Shown piece after piece: positions 23,528 through 32,059 of a stretch of DNA of 64,000 bases. The notes under the pieces are model-generated. The model was not told where the DNA came from. It ran no database searches and saw only the letters and a program-made list of their open reading frames with translations. Source of the DNA: Raphanus sativus (taxonomy: Eukaryota > Streptophyta > Magnoliopsida > Brassicales > Brassicaceae); the NCBI RefSeq assembly GCF_000801105.2, contig NC_079519.1, forward strand, positions 6,756,668-6,820,667, written 5' to 3'. Each line of letters starts with the position of its first letter. Position 1 is the stretch's first letter. The position numbers were made by a program, and so were the translations under genes.

Positions 23528-24568
23528 TTTTTTTTTTTTTTCCCGTCAAGTTAAATTTTATTAATAGGGCCAAGCCCAATAAACTACTGAAATACAACAA
23601 ACCCACATCAGACTTCTACACCAAAAGCCTACAGCCCAACAACAGGGATCAGAGAAAATACAGAGAGAATGGGCCAGGCCCAAACGAGAAGCCTTATGAC
23701 CACCCGAGATGTCGACTCCACCGACACTCTTCAGGCCCACGTGTTTAGATCCCCGACACACGGGACACGCGTCACTCAATCCCTTCATCTTCTCGAACGC
23801 CGGCAACCCCAAGGCGGTTCACCGGATTCGCCCCTGAAACCGTCAACCTCACTCGACACACCGGACCAAACCGGAGTTCATGACCTTCACCGCTTCTTCA
23901 CCGCAACTGCTTTTGAAACTGGTGTTTACTTTATCGGGGAGCTTCCATCGCTATTGCGAGATCTCACCGTCACCGTTCGAGCACACACACCAGAGCAAAG
24001 ACCTTCGGAGAGAAACATCACTACCTTCCACCAGGGAGCTTCTCTCTTCCTGCTACGAAACCTCCTCTACCGAGTCTCAATCAACACCGCGAGAACATAA
24101 TAAACTAAACCCTAAAACAGAACTAAGGGACCAAAAGCCGAAGACGCAAGGCGAGGAGAGCCTTCTCGTTTCGAAGACAAAGCCGGCGGTGATGAAGCTG
24201 TAGAAGCCTCCACCTCTCCGGAAACTTGAACGGCGACGGTGGAGCTATCTGAGCCTCCACTTCCCGGAGCAACAACTGAACCCAAAAACTGACTGTCTCA
24301 GCGAACCGCCGTTCTACCTCCTCACCGCGAATCCAGAAAGAGATGAACTGCCGCCGTTCGAAGCTCTCCTCACGCAGAGCTCTTCCCGGAGCAAAACCCT
24401 AGCCCAGATCCTCTAGTATATCGGAGGGGGCGACAGATCGAAGCACACAGTACACAACCAAGCATGAACTGACAAAGAAGAGAGCCACCGGCGCCGGCAC
24501 GCGCCAAGACGCGCCGCCGGACGTCGGGGCTTTCCTCACACACGATTTCCTCTCTCTAAACTCTCTCC
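23528..24568 (-). mobile_element. Non-autonomous poly-A retroposon ~1.04 kb, Sadhu-like, with 16-bp target duplication
   Basis: The insertion is bounded by identical 16-bp repeats cattttatgctgtttt (23512-23527 and 24569-24584). On the plus strand it starts with a T tract, so the element reads leftward and ends in poly-A. Its 5' end is GC-rich (gcgccggcacgcgccaagac on the plus strand), in contrast to its surroundings. It has no RT, and its short ORFs on both strands resemble nothing known. Size, poly-A tail, variable-length target duplication and lack of coding capacity fit the Sadhu retroposons of Brassicaceae; this class assignment is inference. A processed copy of a non-coding RNA is the alternative. 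Confidence 0.75.
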
Positions 24569-24750
24569 CATTTTATGCTGTTTTCTTTTATAAAAAGTAC
24601 TTCAATAATTAAATGCATTTTTGCTACCCCTATGAATGATTGTTCGTTTTGACTGTTGACTGTAGCGTGGTCCGATGGAAATCAATTTTCCTTCCGGTCC
24701 ACACGCAGCGCTCAGTTATTGTCAAATGTGGAAGTGAGTACTATAAAAAA

Positions 24751-25110
24751 TGATGTAGCGGAAGCTTCTAGGGATAGAACTAGATCCGTTTATTACAAGA
24801 ATACACGAATCTAAGGTTTATGAATACTCTTCATAGTGCTTGATTAAAAGCTCTTAGGGTTTGTGAATACTCTTCACAGTGGTTTATAAAAACCTCTTTA
24901 GGGTTTGAGAATACTCTTCTCAGTGGTTTATCAAAACCTCTTCTGGAAAACTCCTTTTATTAAATCATCAAAAACTGAATACAACCATAGAGTCTAAAAG
25001 ACTATATATAAGAAAGCCATAAAACCCTAAAATATTAAGATAATTATCAAAACCCTTAATTAAATAAATAATAATATATTTGGAAATATTCCAAATATTT
25101 ATCTGCATCA
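24751..25110 (-). repeat. LTR copy A of the tandem LTR-retroelement array (3' LTR in the minus orientation)
   Basis: Starts tgatgtagcgg and ends tctgcatca on the plus strand, so it has TG...CA ends in either orientation. It is near-identical to 25578-25939 and 26406-26764. The outer flank 24746-24750 is aaaaa, identical to the five bases after the last LTR (26765-26769), a 5-bp target duplication. Confidence 0.92.
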
Positions 25111-25520
25111 TTCTCTCCGGGTTGGAGAAGATTCGTCCTCGAATCTTGATCGTAGTCTTTGAATCCAAAACGTTTTCCAATAAAAACTCTTCCTCGAATC
25201 TTCAATATCATGTTTTGCACGAGTTTTGCACGGATCTGTTTGTAACTTGAATCTTCATAAATCCTTTTTTGCACAAATTTTGCACGCATCAGATTATCAA
25301 GATTCTTCACAAAATCTTCATAAATATTATTTCGCCCTAATTTTGCACGGCTCCGATTTTCAAAGGATCCGTCTTTGAAGACAAAATCAATAACTTGAAC
25401 ATCATCTTCATACACGTCATAGATCGGATTATCATAGATCTCTCGATAGATCTCATGGTTCTCTTCTCTCTCAACAAAAGGACTTTCGCCCCGGATAGGA
25501 TAGATGCTAATACTCACCAT
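25056..25520 (-). CDS. ORF of the tandem retroelement, copy 1 (154 aa, acidic/basic mosaic, function unknown)
   Basis: The ORF starts in the internal region and ends inside LTR copy A. It reads MVSISIYPIRGESPFVE, then acidic YDNPIYDVYEDD, then FVFKDGSFENRSRAKLGRNN and repeated RAKFVQ/RAKLVQ segments. The IYDVYEDD-type stretch resembles the spacer after gag/protease in Ty3/gypsy polyproteins, so it may be a leftover of such a polyprotein. No catalytic motif is seen. The second copy differs at only a few residues. Confidence 0.6.
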   Translation of the reverse strand: MVSISIYPIRGESPFVEREENHEIYREIYDNPIYDVYEDDVQVIDFVFKDGSFENRSRAKLGRNNIYEDFVKNLDNLMRAKFVQKRIYEDSSYKQIRAKLVQNMILKIRGRVFIGKRFGFKDYDQDSRTNLLQPGENDADKYLEYFQIYYYLFN

Positions 25521-25562
25521 GACATCCAGAATCGTTCTTCGATTGAGAAACCAAAGAGACGC

Positions 25563-25577
25563 GGCTCTGATACCAAC
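25563..25577 (-). other. Primer-binding site next to LTR copy B
   Basis: Read on the minus strand, the bases directly after LTR B are GTTGGTATCAGAGCC, matching the 3' end of initiator Met tRNA (TGGTATCAGAGC). This fixes the element's direction as leftward. Confidence 0.85.
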
Positions 25578-25939
25578 TGATGTAGCGGAAGCTTCTAGGG
25601 ATAGAACTAGATCCGTTTATTCCAAGAATACACGAATCTAGGGTTTGTGAATACTCTTCACAGTGCTTAATTAAAAGCTCTTAGGGTTTGTGAATACTCT
25701 TCACAGTGGTTTATAAAAACCTCTTTAGGGTTTGAGAATACTCTTCTCAGTGGTTTATCAAAACCTCTTCTGGAAAACTCCTTTTATTAAATCATCATAA
25801 ACTGAATACAACCATAGAGTCTAAAAGACTATATATAAGAAAGTCATAAAACCCTAAAATATTTAAGAAAATTATCACAATCCTTAATTAAATAAATAAT
25901 AATATATTTGGAAATATTCCAAATAATTATCTGCATCAT
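25578..25939 (-). repeat. LTR copy B (shared middle LTR) of the array
   Basis: A 362-bp TG...CA repeat near-identical to copies A and C. On its left, 25560 downward carries internal region 1 with its PBS; on its right, 25940 onward begins a polypurine tract in reverse (ttctctccaggttgg) of internal region 2. It therefore serves as the 5' LTR of one unit and the 3' LTR of the next. Confidence 0.92.
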
Positions 25940-26348
25940 TCTCTCCAGGTTGGAGAAGATTCGTCCTCGAATCTTGATCGTAGTCTTCGAATCCAAAACG
26001 TTTTTCAATAAAAACTCTTCCTCGAATCTTCAATATCATGTTTTGCACGAGTTTTGCACGGATCTGTTTGTAACTTGAATCTTCATAAATCCGTTTTTGC
26101 ACAAATTTTGCACGCATCAGATTATCAAGATTCTTCACAAAATCTTCATAAATATTATTTCGCCCTAATTTTGCACGGCTCCGATTTTCAAAGGATCCGT
26201 CTTTGAAGACAAAATCAATAACTTGAACATCATCTTCATACACGTCATAGATCGGATTACCATAGATCTCTCGATAGATCTCATGGTTCTCTTCTCTCTC
26301 AACAAAAGGACTTTCGTCCCGGATAGGATAGATGCTAATACTCACCAT
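25884..26348 (-). CDS. ORF of the tandem retroelement, copy 2 (154 aa)
   Basis: Same reading frame, start and length as the ORF at 25056-25520, differing at about five residues (for example GES to DES near residue 11 and YDN to YGN near residue 30). Both copies are fully open. The stop lies within LTR copy B. No function is assigned. Confidence 0.6.
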   Translation of the reverse strand: MVSISIYPIRDESPFVEREENHEIYREIYGNPIYDVYEDDVQVIDFVFKDGSFENRSRAKLGRNNIYEDFVKNLDNLMRAKFVQKRIYEDSSYKQIRAKLVQNMILKIRGRVFIEKRFGFEDYDQDSRTNLLQPGENDADNYLEYFQIYYYLFN

Positions 26349-26390
26349 GACATCCAGAATCGTTCTTCGATTGAGAAACCAAAGAGACGC

Positions 26391-26405
26391 GGCTCTGATA
26401 CCAAC
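26391..26405 (-). other. Primer-binding site next to LTR copy C
   Basis: Same initiator Met tRNA complement as at 25563-25577, immediately inside the 5' LTR (minus orientation). Confidence 0.85.
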
Positions 26406-26764
26406 TGATGTAGCGGAAGCTTCTAGGGATAGAACTAGATCCGTTTATTACAAGAATACACGAATCTAAGGTTTGTGAATACTCTTCACAGTGCTTAATT
26501 AAAAGCTCTTAGGGTTTGTGAATACTCTTCACAATGGTTTATAAAAACCTCTTTAGGGTTTGAGAATACTCTTCTCAGTGGTTATCAAAACCTCTTCTGG
26601 AAAACTCCTTTTATTAAATCATCAAAAACTGAATACAACCATAGAGTCTAAAAGACTATATATAAAAAAGCCATAAAACCCTAAAATATTAAGATAATTA
26701 TCAAAACCCTTAATTAAATAAATAATAATATATTTGGAAATATTCCAAATATTTATCTGCATCA
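26406..26764 (-). repeat. LTR copy C (5' LTR) of the array
   Basis: A 359-bp TG...CA repeat followed by aaaaa (26765-26769), matching the aaaaa before copy A. It closes an LTR-internal-LTR-internal-LTR array of 2.0 kb. Confidence 0.92.
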
Positions 26765-26940
26765 AAAAATTAGGTGGAGTCTAACTAATCTGATTCTAGC
26801 AAATATATATAGTTGTAAGTATTTGTTTTGTTACTGTTTTTTTAAAGGTCTCGTTTGTTACTATCTTTGGATTGGTCGATTGATTTGAAGTTTTAAACCA
26901 TAAACTATCTAAAATATGAAGAAATAGTAGGTGATCTTCG

Positions 26941-27532
26941 CGTCAAATATCAAACTAAATCTCACATTGAAAAATTAAAGAACGAGTATCTAATATATAA
27001 AAAAAATTCAACTATAATTATTACGAGACATTTTGGGACAAAATCCAAAAGTAAATTCATGTAGACCAGTCTCTGAAGTCCAAAGTGAAAAATATCGTAC
27101 TAATAGGATAATAAAGAGTTGGACATAAGCTTTCATAATCCCAACAATTGATATCAGAGGCAGATTGACGAGAAATCTGCAAAAAAGTCTGAATACCTTT
27201 CGAGAGATGAATGGTATATCATATGAATTAAGAATGAGAGGTGTGTGGCAGAAATCAAGTCAGAAGTTTCTGGAAGCTACTGGTGGAACACGAGATGAAT
27301 GAATGTGATCCTTAGTTTAAGGGAGAGAATGTGAAATATCAAACTAAGTTTCACATTGGAGAATTAGACAAGAAATGTATAATATTAAAGAGAAGTCTAA
27401 CTGTAATTAGTACGAGACTTTTTGGGATAGAGCTTAAGTAAATACATGCGGACAAGCTTCTGAAACCTAGAATGAACAATATCGTACTCATACGATAATA
27501 AAGAGTTGAACATGAATTTCACAATCTCAACA
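26941..27532 (+). mobile_element. TRIM (miniature LTR retroelement)
   Basis: Direct repeats 26941-27146 and 27330-27532 (~205 bp, ~80% identical by eye) flank only 183 bp. Directly after the left repeat is ttgatatcagagg, a degenerate initiator Met tRNA primer site. Directly before the right repeat is a purine tract, aagggagagaatg. The right LTR has TG...CA ends; the left has decayed to CG at its start. The element has no ORF and cannot move on its own. LTR divergence indicates an old insertion. Confidence 0.82.
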
Positions 27533-27896
27533 CTTTTATCATGACATGTTATTAGTTAATTACATATATGAGAGATAGACTTTTTTAACACTTATCGGAG
27601 ATAGGCTATTCATTATAAAAACTTTTTAGATTACGATTAATCAACTGAATATTGAATAATTGTATGTCATTTCGCAAAACAAGATTACTAAAAATGAAAT
27701 TCCAAGAAAAAAGAAAAGGGATCGATATCTAGCCAACTTAATAGTATACAAAAATTAAGCACACAATGTCAATAAATAGAAATAATAGAACATATTGTTA
27801 AAGAAATTTATCCACTAGTTCGACAAAACCTAAGATCTAAATTACTACAAAATCTTCAGCTTTAGTTTTCAGGACTTCTAAAGAAAATTTCTACCA
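27533..27896. other. AT-rich intergenic DNA
   Basis: No gene or repeat could be recognised. Confidence 0.45.
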
Positions 27897-29035
27897 TAAG
27901 AACATTTTCAATGGAACTCTATAATTTTAATATATATTTTTAAAAATAAAGTAATTTAATAATAAAATAACTCTATTATAGAGTAGTTTATAGAGGAATG
28001 TCACATTTTTGAAGTAAAATTTTTATTCTATAATAGAGCAACACCGATAAAATGAATCTTTTTTTTTGCCAACTGATATATTATATATAAAGATTTGAAG
28101 CATACAAACCCAATAAAGGGTTAAACCGCATGAAGCCCAAAACTTAAAAACCAGGCCTAAACATTGGCCCAAACCACCACTCGAAACCAAGAAGCAAAAA
28201 CAGTAAGGTGGTAAGACACGTGTTATACTAACAAAGATAGGAGAGAGGCACGTGCCAACACATCTCCGTCTTCGTCCCAGAAAGACCACGTTTCACCAAA
28301 AGAAAAAAACAACCACCGCTTTCACCGCTTCGAGAAGCGATGCCGGTGAGCTTACCGACGATTCAACGTACCCACTGTATTCCACCAGAGCCATCTTGGA
28401 AATACGAGCCTCCTTCCTCATCTCCGATTTCGAACTGCGCCACCGAACCAAACAAAGCATTTCATCCACCGGTATCCACCGAGGACTGAACCACAACCAC
28501 TGAAAAAACTCACCTCCAACGACTGTGTTGAACGTATTGGATTTCATCAGCCACGACCCATACCCTGATTTTTGGAGAGCATCCATCGAGTAGATCGATA
28601 TCTCATCCAAACCCATCTCTCTGCTTCATAGCAACCAACTTCAATCACGATCGATTCTTCAAACAACTCCGACTTTCCGTCCGGAAAAAAGATCAATCGT
28701 CGATGGACCATAAGAAACACAACCAGCAGTTCTTCACTGCCGGAATACACCAAAGCCGGATGATTGCGTCTAGGAAGCCGCGAAACACCGGAGTCAGATC
28801 CAGCTACACGCGTCGAAGAGACCACCGTGTACCGGAATCAATATCAGAAACTAGAAAAGAGGAAGAAGAGGAGGGAACCACCACGAATCACTCATTCTCT
28901 CTCAAGAAGTCTTAAGAAAGAAAGGAGAGAGAGTCTATCATTCTCTCCCGATAAAATGAATCTAACTCTATAAATAAGCTATTTTATTTTAGAGAAATAT
29001 ATAGAAGAAATTATAGAGTTTTATTGGAAATAATC
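27897..29035. mobile_element. MITE interrupted by a retroposon
   Basis: The left end (cattttcaatggaactctat, ~27903) pairs with the right end (atagagttttattggaaata, ~29013) as an imperfect terminal inverted repeat. The interior has ctattatagagta words like those of the MITE at 19902. Removing the 888-bp insertion and one 16-bp duplicate leaves a ~240-bp element. Exact ends and superfamily are uncertain. Confidence 0.6.
28060..28947 (-). mobile_element. Non-autonomous poly-A retroposon ~0.89 kb, Sadhu-like, nested in a MITE
   Basis: Identical 16-bp flanks ccgataaaatgaatct occur at 28044-28059 and 28948-28963. The plus strand begins with a T tract, so it reads leftward into a poly-A tail. Like the element at 23528-24568 it is GC-richer toward its 5' end and carries a cccaataaa(g/c)-rich tail region. 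Three overlapping minus-strand ORFs (28825-28547, 28616-28293, 28289-28023) tile almost the whole element in different frames, which could be the relic of one protein after frameshifts. No known domain was recognised. Confidence 0.75.
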
Positions 29036-29201
29036 CGAGTAAGATTCAACTAAGCAACCATTTGAAAGTTCAATCATTTAAAAAGGCAAAACTTTCCATC
29101 AAAGGAAAGTATGTGACCTGTCTTTGCCAGTCTAGCAAAGAATCCGATACGTGTATGCATCTTCTGATTTTGGGTAGCACGTGTGAGAGTTGGAAGGTCG
29201 T

Positions 29202-29275
29202 GTATTAGACTATTATTATCAGTTAGTCATCAAAGTGATAACCTGGCAGAGATCTCGACAAATCCATTACGATAT
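29202..29275. repeat. Perfect 74-bp direct repeat, copy 1
   Basis: Starts gtattagactattattatc and ends ccattacgatat; identical base for base to 29607-29680. Confidence 0.95.
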
Positions 29276-29439
29276 TCATTTTCAACTTCAGTTGTGTATT
29301 CTTTCTTCTTCTTTTTATTGTTCTGTCGTCCGTCATCATCGACTTGGTATTATCACTACAATAAAATATTTATATAGATAAGGAGCAATGTCCAAAAGAA
29401 ATGGACGTGCGGGAATAATTTTAAACTAGCAAACTTGCA

Positions 29440-29606
29440 TTTTTTTTTTTGAAAACTAAAAAGGTTAAACCCGGGTCAATGATGACACAAGCCTAACTTT
29501 CGGGTGGAGATACAGTCCACGGATAGACTCTTTCCTGGACATTCAGATGAGTCGAAAGCAATAACTCATATCCATGTGGCCGGTGGGGTTTGAACCCGAG
29601 TTCGCC
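29440..29606 (-). mobile_element. SINE fragment, same family as 11061-11304
   Basis: Begins with a T tract on the plus strand, followed by ggttaaacccgggtca and tttcctggacattcagatga, words shared with the SINE at 11061. A box B in reverse (ggggtttgaacccga, 29585-29599) lies at the right. Box A is missing: the element ends exactly where the duplicated 74-bp segment begins, so the 5' end was lost. Confidence 0.72.
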
Positions 29607-29680
29607 GTATTAGACTATTATTATCAGTTAGTCATCAAAGTGATAACCTGGCAGAGATCTCGACAAATCCATTACGATAT
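29607..29680. repeat. Perfect 74-bp direct repeat, copy 2
   Basis: Identical to 29202-29275. It abuts the truncated SINE. At 74 bp it is too long to be an ordinary SINE target duplication. Confidence 0.95.
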
Positions 29681-30449
29681 AAGTTTCTGTAAACTCCTAC
29701 AAGATCCAGTAAAAATGATAGAAAACTTCTACATATTTTATCTATACTATCAAAATACAAGAACCTTTTTTGAATGTCTTATTTTGTTTTGTAAATATTT
29801 ACAACTATATAATTGTAAACTACTCAATGTAATATTTATTAATAGTTAATATTCTCTTTATTTCATAATAAATATCACTTGAATTTTTTTTTATTTTTTT
29901 TAATAAGTATTATTCTACAATTTCAATAGTATAATTTTGTAAAAATCTACTTTTTACCTTTTTAAATAACCAATAGAATTTTATTTAAATCATTTTTATT
30001 TAACTAATCATATATTAAATAAAAATATATTAACCTATTATTCAATTTTTTTAATATCCGTAAAAATGTCAATATAACATTTATAATGAAAACGGAGGAA
30101 ATATATTTAAGAGTTGCTTACAAAATTGTGATTTTATCATAATTAATTAGATAATCTATTAATGAAATGCACAGAAAATCGTGATCTCGTTATATTATAT
30201 ATATATATATTGATAGTAATTAGATTTACACATTGTCGCAGATAACTTTGGTCTACACTATAATAGTTAATCTTTATTATTGTGATTTTTAAATTATAGG
30301 GTTACTTGATATGCATTTGATGTCTAAAGATCATGACATTTCCTGTGCATTTTCACTATTACATACTCTTTACAGTAGCTCAACATTAAATATCCAATAA
30401 TATAATCGGTTTACCTTGTGGTTATTCGCATACAAATGAACCTCACTAA
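29681..30449. other. AT-rich intergenic DNA
   Basis: Includes a short TA tract near 30196-30211. No coding signal is seen. Confidence 0.45.
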
Positions 30450-30458
30450 TATATTTAA

Positions 30459-31118
30459 GAGAAATTCTTGGGTTCACCCCTAGAGTGAACCTTTAGGTTC
30501 ACCCAACTAATAGGATTTCGTTATTTCATATTCAGTATCTTTTAAAAAAGAAACAAAATATTGTCAAGTTTTATTATATTTTTAAAATAAATAAAAAATA
30601 ATAATAATTACAAACAAAAACACGTTTAAAAAATTATATTTTTAATACCGTCAACCAATACTAAACCCTAAATCCCAAATCTTAAACTCTTGGGTAAACC
30701 CTAAACCCTTGGTAAATCCAAAATACTTGGATAAATTCTAAATCCTTAGGATTTATCCAAGGGTTTATGGTTTACCCAAGGGTTTAGGGTTTAGTATTTA
30801 GGGTTTAGGGTTTAGTGTTTTGCCGATTGTGTTAAAAGTATATTTTAAAAAAAAATCAAAAGATTTAGGATTTATCCAAGGGTTTACCATGGGTTTAGGG
30901 TTTATGATTTAGGGTTTAGTGTTTTGTAGACGGTATTTTAAATATAAATTTTTTTTTGCTACTATTATTATTTTCTATTTATTTTTTATTTTAAAAACAT
31001 AATAAAATTTGACAATATTTTGTTTCCTTTTTTAAAAGATACTGAATATGAAATAACGAAATCCTATTGGTTGGATGAACCTAAAGGTTCACTCTAGGGG
31101 TGAACCTAAGTATTTTTC
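30459..31118. mobile_element. Mutator-type foldback MITE with long TIRs and 9-bp target duplication
   Basis: Terminal inverted repeats of ~130 bp (30459-30590 and ~30985-31118) share ggttcacccctagagtgaac and, further in, caaaatattgtcaa. The nine bases tatatttaa flank both ends (30450-30458 and 31119-31127); a 9-bp duplication is typical of Mutator-like elements. The centre (30660-30930) is made of ccctaaa/tttaggg words in opposing orientation. No transposase is present. Confidence 0.88.
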
Positions 31119-31127
31119 TATATTTAA

Positions 31128-32059
31128 TACTTAAAATTTTGGTATTCTTCTGGTATACGTTTAAGTATTTGGTATAACTAGGCGAGATCTATTAAGATTT
31201 AAATAAATAGAAATATTTTATTATATAAAACTTAATTTTCTAAAATAGTTAATTAACATGATCACGACACATTACAAATATATTTAAGGTTGTGATATAT
31301 GTTAATATATCTCATAACTAAAAATATATATAATAAAATAATAACAAAAAATAATTTTGTTAGAAAGTAATTATTAATATTATTAATAGTATTTTCCATT
31401 TTTAAAATCCCCAAAAAAAATTATTGCAAAAAGTTATTTGATAGTAATTTTCCTTCTAATAGTGTTTCATATGTTTAAATATATAATGATTAAAAAAATA
31501 TATATTTAGATAATAAAAAAGAATTTAGAAAAAAACTAAATTTTAAAATTATTTAATAATAAAAATTATTTCAGCAGGGAATAAGCTTGAAGACCATGGA
31601 AATGGAAGATACTACAGTCTTTCTTTTCTATTGTAAAGAAATTGTTGAATGTCGTCTGAGTAGAATAAACAAAGCTGAAAATCCTAATACTATTTGTTTT
31701 AAATTCTATCAAATCCCCCAGCAAAATCACCATCAAAATCTTTAAAACCCCCAAAATTTTATGAAACACCAGTTCAATAAGCCCCCCTAAGTAAATGATC
31801 ACACAACACAAGGATATAGATAAAGATGGAACTGACAAGGCTTTGGGCTTTGGCACTGAAACCTACATTGAATACAAGTAAGGCCCAAATAGTTTTTCTT
31901 ATTCAATTTGACTATTTGAGGCAAGACGTAGGACGGTAGGAGTGTGAAAGCATAACATAAGCTGAAACTAATTAAAACCAACATCTCTAATCATCGTTTT
32001 AGTCCTTTATTTTTCAAACTTCTCCAAGACAAGAGAGAAAGTTTCTACTTCAACCACAA
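31128..32059. other. Intergenic DNA at the 3' end of the xylose isomerase gene
   Basis: AT-rich on the left. Bases ~31680-31800 contain C runs (atcccccagc, aacccccaaaa, gcccccctaa) reminiscent of a small TIR element, but I could not fix its ends. The rightmost part probably includes the 3' UTR of the minus-strand gene. Confidence 0.4.

Noticed and set aside
23669..24203. Plus-strand ORFs of 143 and 107 aa
   Set aside because: Antisense to the Sadhu-like retroposon; GC-rich composition and no recognised domain.
24751..26764. CRISPR-like or satellite array reading of the three ~360-bp repeats
   Set aside because: Primer-binding sites, polypurine tracts, TG...CA ends and a 5-bp target duplication show LTRs; a CRISPR array is not expected in a plant.
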